NCBI GenBank assembly: GCA_948474755.1
Contig: CAOLHI010000388.1
Span: forward strand, 310,001 to 374,000
Direction of reading: 5' to 3'
Length of the DNA: 64,000 bases
DNA from: Ctenosaura bakeri
Taxonomy: Eukaryota; Chordata; Lepidosauria; Squamata; Iguanidae
A program made the translations under genes and the position numbers. Below the pieces are notes generated by a model. That model had not been told where the DNA came from and made no database searches. It saw only the letters and a program-made list of their open reading frames with translations. This document shows positions 43,994-54,337 of this stretch, piece after piece; within the stretch, counting starts at the first letter, position 1; every line of letters begins with the position of its first letter.

Positions 43994-44058
43994 ATAATAG
44001 AGTTCTTTAGTCACTCAGACAGAGTGTGACTGTTTAGGGAGGAAACTGTGGAAGCCTA

Positions 44059-44261
44059 AGCCATTTCCACACTACATTGTTATAGTGGTATTATTCCACT
44101 ATGGAATATTGCATGGAATCCAGGGGTTTGCAGTTTAGGGAGGGGCCTTTATAATTCTCAGCCAGAGAGCTCTTTGGCCTCAGTAAACTACAAACCTCAG
44201 AATTCCACAGGATGTTGAAAGTGGAATAAGAGCACTATAACAGTGTAGAGTGGAAATGGCC
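44059..44261. mobile_element. Palindromic MITE family A nested in LTR family 2
   Basis: AGCCATTTCCACACTACATT to AGAGTGGAAATGGCC, with the standard interior. It sits 65 bp from the inner LTR end. Confidence 0.82.
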
Positions 44262-44766
44262 CCAGTGAGAGGCAGAAGAGTAATTAAGCCTTAGTAGGAT
44301 CTAGTCAGAGAATGTGAACAAAATTGGGGGTTAAGCCTTTGGTGGGAGTTTAGCTAAAGGGTTGTTATTTGTGCCTTATATGGAAGGCTAAAGATATGAC
44401 TGAACTGTTTCTGAGTAGAGAGCTATATTGTCTAAAAAGTGCACTGAGAAATGTGTCTACCTTGACCTGCATTTGAAGTCAAACATGCTACTCTATTCTT
44501 ATTGTTGTCCTAATAAACGTTACAATTTATCTTTGTAGCTATTGACTCAGCTTGAGTTGTATCCAATATATAAAGCAACAGAGAAAACACGCTACTCTAA
44601 AATAATTAAGTGGTGCTAAAATAAACATTGAAAACCCTCACCCTTTTACACAAAAGTGGTGTTATAAGGGTGTTATAAGCAAAGCTGTGTGATAAAAACA
44701 TAGCAATTTATCAGATGAGAGAACTGCCATGCGAATCAAGGAGAAGTAAGCGTCTGTTACAGGGGC

Positions 44767-45250
44767 CTTGGCTGTATAGGGGAGAGACACATCCTACCAC
44801 CAGGAAGGAGGATATAGAAATTCTCCTGGGATGAGGAAGCAGAGGATGAACCTAGGAGATAGAGCTCACTTACTGTGCTCTGTCAACCTTGGAGGCTGTC
44901 CTGGACCAAGAAAGAGAGGCCCTTACCTGGTCTCTTTTGGTACCCACCAGCCCTTTGATTGGTTTCTAAAAATGACCAGCTCCTGCAAGTTCACTTGCTA
45001 CTTCTAAGCTCCTGCTCAGATTCCAGATGCTGCTCCTACCTATCATTTCTCACTCTGAAACTTGTTTACCACTATGGGCTCTTCCAGATCGGTCTAAAGA
45101 AAAATGAGTTCTCACCATATAGCTCTCTGGATTTGGCTATGTTTTGTCACCTCTATGTCCATTCATTCTATTCCTTGGGGGGGGGACTGTGTGCAGCAAT
45201 TTCTTGGATTACTTGGAAGTCCTCTTCCAAAAGATTTTCCAAAACCAAGA
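44767..45250. other. Unassigned stretch
   Basis: No gene or family recognised. A G-run of eleven lies near 45177. A 106-codon plus frame at 44959-45279 overlaps the next MITE and is not credible. Confidence 0.3.
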
Positions 45251-45254
45251 CACA

Positions 45255-45436
45255 GGCCATTTCCACACTAGACTGTTAATAATGCTATGATTCCACTTTC
45301 AACATCCTGTCGAATCCTGGGGTTTGCAGTTTCGGGAGGGGCCGGCTGGCGCCTCCCAAAACTGCAAACTTCAGGATTCCATAGGATGTTGAAAGTGGAA
45401 TCATAGCCTTATTAACAATCTAGTGCGGAAATGGCC
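45255..45436. mobile_element. Palindromic MITE family A, subfamily A2
   Basis: 182 bp, GGCCATTTCCACACTAGAC to GTGCGGAAATGGCC. The centre is GTTTCGGGAGGGGCCGGC, paired with CTCCCAAAACTGCAAAC. This differs from the A1 centre and is shared only with 60625. Flanking triplets are ACA and ATA. Confidence 0.85.
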
Positions 45437-45446
45437 ATAGTTGCTG

Positions 45447-45668
45447 GAGAGCTGGTGTGGTGTCCTGATTTGATTGTTGAACTAGGACTCCAGAAGACCA
45501 GGTTTTTAATCCCTGCTCAGTCATGGAAACTCACTGGATAACCTTGGGCAAGTCACACTCTCTCAGCTTTAGAGGAAGGTAATGACAAATAGATATTGCC
45601 AAGATAATCCTATGGTGGGTTTGCCATAAGTCCAAGATGACTTAAAGGCACATAAAACCACAGCAGCA
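45447..45668 (+). mobile_element. tRNA-derived SINE, nearly full length
   Basis: Head TGGTGTGGTGTCCTGATTTG, CCAGGTTTTTAATCCCTGC, ACCTTGGGCAAGTCACACTC, CATAAGTCCAAGATGAC and tail GGCACATAAAACCACAGCAG. Confidence 0.75.
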
Positions 45669-46180
45669 GGTTGGTGAGGTGGATCAATGGCTGGAAAGAT
45701 AAATTTTGTCTTCTCTGCATTTTTTTAAATTATCTTTTCTTTGAGTTATTGCACAAATTTACCTTTTCACTGATATACTAGAGTACTATAACTCTTGAGA
45801 AAAAAAAATGTAAAAGGAAAACAAAACAAAAAAAGCAGAATAAAATGTTTTGGCTCCAATATGTTTCAAAACCAAAAAGAAATCCATTTCTCCAGGGGAA
45901 TAAAATGTTGTAGCTGCTATTGGGAATTACCAGAAAATAGTCAGGGAAAATGGAAATGTTGTGTGGATTTTTTTTTTAAAAAGAGAAATACAGTTGGCTC
46001 TTTGAGTCCAGAAGCTGACCCAAGAGAATTCTTTGACATAACAGGAATCATGGTAATAAGAAATACAAGTCAAGATTCCTCTACTGTATCTCAAAAATGC
46101 AAGTGAATCATGTTCCATTTCCTTGTTGTGTCTGTGTGAGATACAGTAATGAGCAAATATGGTGTGTTCCTTGTTATGGT
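45669..46180. other. Unassigned A-rich stretch
   Basis: A-runs at 45800-45840 create a Lys-rich frame (45795-46106) that has no domain. Nothing recognised. Confidence 0.3.
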
Positions 46181-46184
46181 AGGA

Positions 46185-46306
46185 ACAGCTGATACTTCAC
46201 AGGGTTGTGAGGATAAAACAGAGAGCAGGAAGAGGCATGTATACTGCTCATTGGAGAACAAGTATACTGGAGAAATGTAATAAATAAGTAAATCAATCAA
46301 TAAATA
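46185..46306 (+). mobile_element. Possible L2/MIR-like 3' fragment with AATA tail
   Basis: CTTCACAGGGTTGTGAGGAT resembles the common L2/MIR-type core, followed after 70 bp by TGTAATAAATAAGTAAATC and AATAAATAAATAATAG. Low information. Confidence 0.4.
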
Positions 46307-46735
46307 AATAATAGACTCACAGAACCTTAGACTACCTAGTCCAACCTCCTGCCATGCAGGAATGTACAAATAAAGCACTCCTGAAAGATGTTCATCCAAC
46401 CTGTGTTTAAAGACTTTTAAACATGGAGAATCTACCACCCTCTGAGGCAATCTATTCCACTGTTGGACAGTTCTCACAGGAAAAATATCTTTCTAATGTT
46501 TTGGTGGAATCTCTTTTCTTGTAATTTCAACCCATTGGTTTGTGTTTTGGTCTCTGGAGCAGCAGAAAACAAGCTTGCTCCACCTTCTACGTGATATCCC
46601 TTCAGATATTTGAAGACAGCTATCATATCTCCTCTCAGTCCAAGCTCATCATGCCCATCTCCTTAAGTTGCTCCTCATAAGACTGGATTTCTGGATCTTT
46701 GATCATCTTGGTCACTTTTCTCTGGACATGTTCAT
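46307..46735 (-). mobile_element. CR1 LINE 3' end, minus, diverged
   Basis: The reverse complement gives the CR1 C-terminal and 3' region: CATGCAGGAATGTACA near 46353, TCTATTCCACTGTTGGACAG, TTTGTGTTTTGGTCTCTGGA and ATGATATCTCCTCTCAG-like DNA up to 46735. Minus-strand frame MRTVQQWNRLPQRVVDS matches the CR1 C-terminus. Older than the 24-29 kb cluster. Confidence 0.85.
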
Positions 46736-47171
46736 GGCTGTTTTGATGCTACTGAAAGAATGGCAAGATAGAAACTAAATGGAATAAATATCTGAAGAAT
46801 CCATAATGTACAGATCAATAATCATTTAATGTCGTGCAGAAGGCATTGTTGAAAAGTATCTCCACAAACCTGAGAGCATTATCAGAAAATAAAATTGCAT
46901 GTGAATACCAAAGGCACATAATCAAGTTGGTTGCGCACCATCATCATCCATATTACTATTATTATTACCTTTTAAAATTACTTTTTAAATTACTCAAAGA
47001 TAAAATAAAATAAATAAGGCATTTTACTCAGCTGAGGAGAATAGTTTATAAGCAATGTGCAACCCTGCTTCAGAAATGCACTCCAACAACCACATACACC
47101 TGTTTTGGCCTAAACATGAAGGCAGAAATATCCATGAAATAAAAAGTACATGTCTTTCCACATGTGACATC
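46736..47171. other. Unassigned stretch
   Basis: AT-rich, with short TTATTATTA near 46955 and TAAAATAAAATAAATAA at 46999. Nothing recognised. Confidence 0.3.
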
Positions 47172-47174
47172 CAA

Positions 47175-47596
47175 GGTCTTTTCTGCACCCTACCTTTGCA
47201 CAAATCCATCCTGCGGGGATCCCAGCATTGGCTCTGCCAGGAGGAGAATGTAACAAGAGCCTTCCTCTCCACACTGGCTGGCTTCAAGGAAGCATGATGG
47301 CTGCCACTCTTCCTTCTGCAATGCAGCTGGGTACTTTCCCAGGCTGCATTGGGGCAGGAAGTGCCTCCATTGTGCTTCTGCAGGGCAGGTAAGTCCAGAC
47401 AGTCGCACAATCATGTGTCGTTGATGGGGAAAACCTGTCAATGGTTTACTCTGTGATCGTGACGTTTGGCAATGAGATCATGATGGTTGGCGACAAGATC
47501 ACAACAGCATTGTGACAACATCATGCAGAACTGTCATTGCAGTCACGTTGTGATCCTGTCACCATTGCGGGATGGGAGCGTGCTGTGAAAAGGACC
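47175..47596. mobile_element. MITE family D with perfect 3-bp TSD
   Basis: Left GGTCTTTTCTGCACCC and right GTGCTGTGAAAAGGACC are flanked by CAA on both sides (47172-47174, 47597-47599). Interior: CAATGCAGCTGGGTACTTTCC, CCAGGCTGCATTGGGGCAGG, AGGTAAGT (47387-47394) and CATTGTGACAACATCATGC. No transposase. A 3-bp duplication and GG-starting ends fit a PIF/Harbinger-type source. Confidence 0.75.
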
Positions 47597-47833
47597 CAAG
47601 TCTCTTATAACCAAACTCTGGTGCTGCACAGAGCAGTGTAGTCTGGAAGCAGACCAGCTTCATGCCAATAATGTCTAACGCTTGTGCACAGGTTGTAATA
47701 GTTAGGGATGGGACAAATCCAGAATTTTCTGAATCCAAATCCCTGGAACATTCTGGGAATCCACAAATCTCAAGAATCTCAACTCTTCCAAATTCTTCTT
47801 TAAAAAACGATTTAAAAAGCAAGGGAAAGAAGG

Positions 47834-47930
47834 GTAATCTTGGGCAAGACAAATTCTCTCAGCCTTAGCAAAAGCCTAGGCAAAGGCAAACCTCCCTCTG
47901 AAGAAATCTGCTCAGGACAATTGTCATAGT
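47834..47930 (+). mobile_element. tRNA-SINE body fragment inside hAT-like element
   Basis: AATCTTGGGCAAGACAAATT, CTCAGCCTTAGC, AGGCAAAGGCAAACCTCCCT and CTGAAGAAATCTGC correspond to the SINE body. Head and tail are missing. Confidence 0.55.
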
Positions 47931-47967
47931 TTTTCCTCAGGATCTCCCCAGATTGCAAATGGCATGA

Positions 47968-48034
47968 AGGCCCTTTCTACACAGGCAGGAAAATGAGGAT
48001 TAGTAATCCTACATTTTCCTGCCTGTGTAAACAG
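47968..48034. repeat. 67-bp perfect-arm palindrome
   Basis: GGCCCTTTCTACACAGGCAG … GGATTAGTAATCC … CTGCCTGTGTAAACAGGGCC. Its ends echo the GGCCCTTT-type MITEs and it can form a hairpin. It could be a minimal internally deleted MITE. Confidence 0.7.
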
Positions 48035-48094
48035 GGCCACATACTACAGTACAGAGTTAATCCAGGTCAAAACTGGCTTTTCTTTGCATAGTTC

Positions 48095-48190
48095 CTTCTG
48101 GCATCCTGGGGTTTGTAGTCTGATGATGCACCAGAACACTTTGGCAGAGAAGGCTGTGACACCTTGTAAAACTCCAAACCCCAGAATTGT
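48095..48190. repeat. Second short palindromic module
   Basis: CATCCTGGGGTTTGTAGTCT at 48102 pairs with AACTCCAAACCCCAGAATTG at 48170. This resembles a reptilian MITE arm and is distinct from family A by the CAGAACACTTTGGCAGAGAA spacer. Confidence 0.5.
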
Positions 48191-48577
48191 GTCTGAAAGA
48201 GGTTTGCAAGGGAGCGATGCAAAGAAATGTTTCAGCTGTTCTTGAAATCTCAAGCCTGTCCCTTCCAGTCAAGTGCTGAACTTAAATATGAAATGTTCAA
48301 TTTAAATATCTTAAAATACAACCCCAAGTGTAATTTTTGAATTTGTTAGCAAAGGCCATTATTACTCCAAGGGAAAAACCTCACCTACTTATTATCTTCC
48401 TTATATATCTGGTCTCCCAGGTTTTCAGGCGTCCTGGTCTCCAACAATCTATTTGGTTGGTGGAATTGAAAGATTCTGTTTCCCTATTTTGGCACAGGGA
48501 TTCAGATTCGGGAATCTCGAATCCTTACCCAGGTTTCAAGGATTCGAGGAGTCGGTTGGCGCATCCCTAGTAATAGT

Positions 48578-48984
48578 ATTCTAAACACAGGGCTCAGAGA
48601 AAGAAGAAAGGTAAACATGAAGATAATCAATGTATGCAATCTGCATAGAAGGTCATGTTAAGTGGATATAGATTTCCTTCAACCCTATTTTGTTCGAATG
48701 TATCTTTACCTTGGAATTATAAGATGTAAAGCAACCTATAACTATGTTGAATGAAGCCTGATGGGACAGCTGATTCTGTCGATAATGCTACTAACATATA
48801 ACTAGACTTGGAGTAGGACAATCTGTCACTTTCAATTTCTCACTTTTTCTTCTTCACGTTCCTTTTGTCCTGAGGAAACTGAACAAAATTCTTTTACATT
48901 TGCACTGGATAAATCCAACAGCTCCAGCTGTTTCCAATACAACCATGAAGGGCAGGGTTAAATAAGGGGAGAAAAGAGGTGAAT
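48578..48984. other. Unassigned spacer
   Basis: No gene or family recognised. Confidence 0.3.
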
Positions 48985-49225
48985 ATGGTTGAGGCAATTT
49001 ATGGTGACTTCATGAATTCCATAGAGTTTTCTTATTCAAGGAATGACTCAGAGGTCATTTTGCCAGTTCCCTCCTCTGAAATACAGCCTGCAGCACCTGG
49101 TATTAATTGGTGGTCTCCCACCCAAGTACTAACCAGGGCTGACCCTGCTTAGCTTCCAACAGCAGACAAGATCTGGTGCCTTTAGGGTATTTGCATCCAA
49201 TAGCTGAATTTACAGAGATTCAAAC
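48985..49225 (-). mobile_element. 5S-rRNA-derived SINE, minus
   Basis: Body TTTATGGTGACTTCATGAAT, TTTTCTTATTCAAGGAATG, CTCTGAAATACAGCCTGC, then the reversed 5S-like head CTCCCACCCAAGTACTAACC, AGGGCTGACCCTGCTTAGC, AAGATCTGGTGCC. The 5S-derived part is one of the best preserved here. Confidence 0.85.
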
Positions 49226-50110
49226 CCAGACTTTTAAATGGTGAGTTCTCCAGGCCCTGGGCCTAAAATTGTATCCATTTCTCTCTCACACACAATTATT
49301 TATTTTTAAAAAACTCAAGTTCTTTTCATTTTGGATAGGAATAAATGTGTGAATTTTCATAAAGTCTTAGCAAACTGAACTGAACTGAAAATCTTGCCCA
49401 GGAAAAACAAAATCTTACCCAAGTCACAAGGAGCTACCAGGAAAATGAAATTTTCACCCAAGTTAAATGAACTTCAGCAAAAGTCACATGTAACTGAAAA
49501 TTATATTGATGCAAGTATACCTTAGTTAATGAAGTAGATGAGTTTCCAGGTGTTACTTCTTTAACAGAACATTTGGTACAGAGGCAGAAATTACATGGAA
49601 AGAACAGGGCTAGATTCCCATGACACTAAAAGTAGGAGCAATTCAACATTTTTCAGTAAACTTTGTATCTAGAACTAACAATATGCATATATGAGATGAA
49701 ACAGGTCAGATAAGCCATGCATAAGTAAATGAACAGATCTTGAACCTTCTAGAGATCACTTGGAAGCTTCTTCCAAAATGAATCCAAGGATTACTTTTAC
49801 AAGCCTCTGCTTTTCCATTTCTATTTCCATTTCCATTTCGGTGACCCAGCTGATACATCTATGCCTCTTTAACCTGTGGGGGCAAAGGGAGCTAGTCAGT
49901 CAGGTTTATATACTGCTTTCCCTTTCTGTTTTGCTATTCATGCATGTTCAATAAGAGATTCTGGAGCCAGCTGCTGTTTACCTTGCCTGCTGTATGCAGG
50001 TACACACAGCTATAGTAAATCAGCCAGAGCAGAAACCCACCCTTTTCCAGCTCAAGCTTTATTGTGTTGTATACTGCAGACATGCTACCTTAGCACAACA
50101 TCAAAACTTT
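49226..50110. other. Unassigned stretch
   Basis: Contains a short TTTCCATTTCTATTTCCATT pyrimidine run near 49813. No gene recognised. Confidence 0.3.
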
Positions 50111-50529
50111 GACCCTTTTTGCACCTTACCTCTTCGTGGTGCTGGGGTGCGGGGCTCATGTGAGCAGCCTCCAGAGAGAGGCTCTCGCTTCCCTGATTCT
50201 TCAGCTCCGCACGAGCTTCCTACTCGCGTGAGAGCCCCACCTCTTCCTTTCACAGTGCAGCCTGGGACCTCCCAGGCTGCACTGAGACAGGAAGCGCGGC
50301 CAGCCCAGCTCCCAAGGCTCTGCACACAAGGTAAGTGTGTGCAGGGCCCCGGAGCAATGTGTGACCGTGCAGCATTTGTGGCTGCAAGCCGAAAATGAAA
50401 AAATGCATGCGCGGTCTGCATCAGGACCTTGAGTATCTCGCAAATGTGAGTGCATCATGTGGACCGCTCCTCACATTTGTGCGACGCTTAAAGGGTCCTT
50501 TGGCATCAGAAATGCTGTGTGAAAAGGGC
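50111..50529. mobile_element. MITE family E, second full copy
   Basis: Ends GACCCTTTTTGCACC and GCTGTGTGAAAAGGGC. The interior is collinear with 7037-7454: GGTGCTGGGGTGCGGGGC, CACAGTGCAGCCTGGGACC, AAGGTAAGT at 50328-50336, GGCTGCAAGCCGAAAATG. CpGs have mostly decayed to TG/CA. Open frames on both strands mirror those at 7112-7363 and are MITE by-products. Confidence 0.78.
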
Positions 50530-53304
50530 ATTTGTGTTTCTCCAGGCCTTCTTCATCATCCTTCATGTGATCCAGCTGCTAAACAACCTTCCAGTTAGAC
50601 AGAGGAGGGAGAAGAAAGGGGGCTGAGAAGGTGTAAAAGGACTTTGTTAAAAGAGACTCCTTTTTTGTCAGAGACATTGTTAACTTAAGTATGTCTGTGT
50701 TTCCTTATTCTTGCATGAAAGAATGAAGGATTTCAAAAGTTTTCTCCTTGCCTAACGAGGTTACAAGAGTTTTTGAGCATTTCTTATCTTTGCAGGGAAG
50801 GGTATTTTGGGATTTTGAAAAAAAAACCTAGATATTTTTGCATGGAAACCAGGGCCATTTGTGCAAATGAATTTTGCATCATTGTGTAAATATCTTGCTA
50901 GGGGGAAACATCTTTGCACAGAAATAAATTAGCATAAGGGTTTTTGTTTTGTTTTTGTTTTTTTGCAAAAGCAATCTAAATAGGGAGAAAAATATCAGGC
51001 TTTTCAATGGAGGGCCTCATTGTTTCAAGACAGCCTTTTCTGTTGAGGATTAGAAAATTTGTGAATTTTCTTTACATTTCTAGTAGCCTGTGCTTCCTTT
51101 TTGGCCCAGAAAGTATCATTTTGGAACGCACATAGGAGTCTTAAAAGTAGGCCTTCTGTCAATCAAGGAAGCAATGGGTTGCAGGGCTTGAATTAATGGT
51201 GAAAGATGCTTTGACCATTCTGAATGCTCAAATGCATTTTGCATTTTCATAATATTCTCTGCAGGAAATTAGAATCATTGTTCATGCTAGGACTGAACTG
51301 ACAGGTCCCAGATGAGAACTTATGGCTCAGTGATGATGGAGATGAAGGTAAACTCATCTCATGTCCTCATCAAACCAATAGTATATAGCTGTGTTAACAC
51401 TCTAGGATGGAGTAGGGAGGGGGAGAGAAAAAATGGTGATCATTTTCTGGAGGACATCAGTACAAGTTCCAGGAGGCGTGACTCAGCTCTAAAATATGTA
51501 CCAAAGACTACAAAATCCATAGTGCAATGTAATTAAAATCATTACCATCAGGATTAATGCTTTTGCTATGTAGCCCCCATGAACAGCCACTCCATGTCTG
51601 GTAGAGAGAGCAAGAGACTGGAGACTAGAGAAGGATCTAGCTTAGGTCCTTTTTGTATGGCATCTTAAATTCGCACCACCACACTTTCTCCCACCCCAGG
51701 AGCTGCCTTACAGCATGATGGAGTCACCAATCAGGTGTTATCCTGGCTGTAGGCAGTCGTAATCCCACTGTTTTTCATTTTCGGGAAAATGCAAAAATAA
51801 CTGACCTTTCCTGCAGCAATCGTGATAGCTGGGTCCATGTGGAGCCTCCATCTGGTGTCCTTTTGTGAACAAGCTGGGACTGTGTGGGTTGTGGGCAGTT
51901 CCTGTCTGTCCCTCCTTCAGCAACTCCCAGTGGAAGGTCTACCCAGCAGCAGGCTGGCCACTGCTGTTCTTGCACCAGCAAACACACGAAGAGATGTCAG
52001 CCAAAAAGGCCACCCTGAGGGTGATGTCACCACTGACCCCCACAACAACACCAGCCCCCAGGGTCTGACTGAACTTCAAAAGTTTTTTTAAAAGCCGGCA
52101 TCACCGTTAGCACTTTAGCATGATAGCACATGCTAGCGGGCTCTCGTGGGCGTCAGGCAGCCTAGCTCTGCAATGGAAATGGCTTGGAGATATCACAAGG
52201 ATTACCTTTCGTCCTCCCCCCTGCCCATCCCCATTGCTATTTCAGAGAAAGCCAATGTCCTGTTGCTGTACTTCCTTTGGGGTGGACACAATAAATTGTT
52301 ATCACTGTCTATCATACTAACATTAGCATGGCTGCTGGCAATTTTTTTTAAAAAAAATAGACCAATCAGGAGTGGTGAAGCAGGGATAGGGTGGGACCTG
52401 GGAGTGGCCAAGGAAGCAGAGCTGCAGAATACACACCAGGTGCAATGCTGGTGCTGTCCCTCGAATGCCCAAGTGCCTGCAGGAAAGAGGAGGCTGCATA
52501 ACGGGCCCAATCCACAATCCCACAATGATGCCAGAACACTGCCTATTAAGACATGGGGCAAAAAGGTCATTAGCATCATAGCCTAGCCAAATGCAGATAT
52601 ATGGCATGTTCTGCTGAGATCTGCTGGGGTCTTGGTGGACTTCAGTTTGTTTCTGGCTATGGGGCACTGCCAGGTGCTTCTCCAGTTACCTATGTTCTCC
52701 ACCAACCATAGACTGGCCATTCAGGACAACTATCACAGAAAAATCTTGAATTCTGGTGTTGGGGATGGGGGGCTTTGGTCATTGTGGAGGATGGAAGAGA
52801 ATAACTAGAAAAACAAACAGAATTAGGATATAAATTGTGTGTGTGTGTGTATGTGAAAACAAATATAAAAAAGATGTAACAAATCTGTACAATAATGAAT
52901 TGTTCATATTAAAACTACACATTCCAAATCTATACACAGCAATACTGAAGCAGATCCATAAGAGACAATTCAACAGTAAGGGTCAATAAAGTGCCAAAGG
53001 TCTTGCTACTTGTTCATACAAAGAGAAGGCAAACATATTTTGACTGTCAGTCTTCATCTGTAGCCAAAGAAGTTCTGATGTTCTCCAATTCTTTCCTCCA
53101 GACAAAAGGCCTGCACACAGTATAATTTTTTACAAGATAAAAATGCTTCTCCTTTGCTACCCACATCCTCCGTGCAGAGAATACCAATCTTTACAATGAC
53201 CAAAAAAGACATATGCAAACATACATTGGACTTAGCTTGAGTATGTCACTATGAGGATGCCAGCCAATAATTCTTTTGAAGCACCGGGACAACAGTCATA
53301 TCCA
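50530..53304. other. Long unassigned stretch
   Basis: About 2.8 kb. Features: TTTTTGTTTTGTTTTTG at 50942, an A-run at 52350 and a GTGTGTGTGTGTATGTG tract at 52838-52854. Several overlapping frames of 60-146 codons in 51770-52660 lie on both strands and show no domain. No gene is supported. Confidence 0.35.
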
Positions 53305-53443
53305 GATCATTTCTGCCCTACACTGTTATAGTGCTATTATTCCACTTTTAACATCCTGTGGAATTCTGAGGTTTGTAGTTTACTGAGACCAAAGAGCTCT
53401 CTGGCTGAGAATTTGAAATGCTCCTCCCTAAACCACAAAGCTA
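53305..53443. mobile_element. Palindromic MITE family A, right part missing
   Basis: ATCATTTCTGCCCTACACTG, then CTGTTATAGTGCTATTATTCC, GGTTTGTAGTTTACTGAGAC, AGCTCTCTGGCTGAGAAT, ending near CTCCTCCCTAAACCACAAAG. The right arm is lost. Confidence 0.72.
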
Positions 53444-53881
53444 GGCTAAAGTGTATATAGAACTCATTGCACATCCAATGCTAAATGCTACCTTGGTGGT
53501 CAGCACTCTGTGGGAACTAACATGCACCTGCAGACACTGCTACGTGTACCTGACCAGAATGTCTTTGCTGGGCTTGAACTACATGCAAAATCATCCTGGC
53601 AACATGCAAAATAAAATGTTGATATCACATATTGCCTGGCATCCCATTAGTGACTTATGTGTGTGTAAGTGCAGCTTATGTAGACATTATTCTTATTTTG
53701 GATTGAATTGGGATTGCACTTTTACTCCACCCCAAATCTTCCTGCTGCCTGGCAGCTGCCAAATCCCTGCTTCTGTTGCTTACCATTGGAGAACAGAGAG
53801 AGTGGGAGGACAATCCAGACCATAACAATCTGGCGGCTCTAGGCTCCCGGGGGAAGAAAAAGATGGGTGCACTTCATCTGT
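53444..53881. other. Unassigned spacer
   Basis: A plus-strand frame of 124 codons (53451-53825) is Cys/His-containing but shows no recognised spacing or family. No repeat assigned. Confidence 0.3.
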
Positions 53882-54337
53882 GGCCATTTCTGCACGGGGC
53901 GAGGGAATCGCCCTGCACTGCTACTTACCGGATCTTCTGATGGTCCGGTCTGGTCAGGGGTGAGGAGGAGCAGTGCGTGGTCATTGCTCCGCATCGCTCC
54001 AGCATCCAAAATGGCGGCTTCCGGTTGGTCATAGGTCTCGACCAACCAGTGAAGCTTGCCAGCCTAAAGCCCACCCTTGGCAGATCGCAGGCTCACATTG
54101 GTGCAAGCCTGCAAATCTGAACAAGGAAGCAGGCTCGCAGTAGTGCGCTCCATGCTTTTGAAAGACCGGAAAAATCAGGTCTTTCAAAAGCACACTGGAG
54201 GACCACTTGGGGTTGTTCTGGAGCAGACTGAGGTGCGGATCTCTGGTAAGTAGTCCGAACCTAGTCCACTCCAAGGTGCAGACGTCCTCTGTGGAGGATG
54301 CACTGCACTGTTTTAAATACTCCATGTGGAAATGGCC
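53882..54337. mobile_element. MITE family C, full copy, with promoter-like motif
   Basis: 456 bp, GGCCATTTCTGCACGGGGC to CCATGTGGAAATGGCC. Flanks are TGT and TGA. It contains CATCCAAAATGGCGGCTTCC (54003-54022), resembling adjacent YY1 and ETS sites of mammalian-type housekeeping promoters. A palindrome GAAAGACC…GGTCTTTC follows near 54157-54190, and CTGGTAAGTAG (54243-54253) is a good splice-donor match on the same strand. A second donor-like ACTTACC on the minus strand lies at 53923. Shares its body with 23527-23972. Confidence 0.78.

Larger units (their letters stand above)
42950..44761 (+). mobile_element. LTR family 2 with nested LTR and MITE; perfect 5-bp TSD
   Basis: Ends TGTGACAG and CTGTTACA form an 8-bp inverted pair with one mismatch. 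They are flanked by perfect GGGGC duplications (42945-42949, 44762-44766). A TATA-like CATATAAAGCC lies at 43081 and a polyadenylation signal AATAAA at 44511. Subtracting the nested LTR (43148-43993) and MITE (44059-44261) leaves about 760 bp, a normal solo LTR length. A 5-bp duplication suits Ty3/gypsy or some endogenous retroviruses. No internal genes remain. Confidence 0.8.
47703..48569. mobile_element. hAT-like element with perfect 8-bp TSD
   Basis: Left end TAGGGATGGGACAAATCC and right end GGTTGGCGCATCCCTA form inverted repeats. Both sides carry GTAATAGT (47695-47702 and 48570-48577), a perfect 8-bp duplication. TAGGGATG ends and 8 bp are typical of hAT transposons. Sub-terminal GGATTCG/CGAATCC motifs repeat at both ends (47730-47770, 48500-48545). 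No transposase is present. The interior includes SINE-like and palindromic material. Confidence 0.88.
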
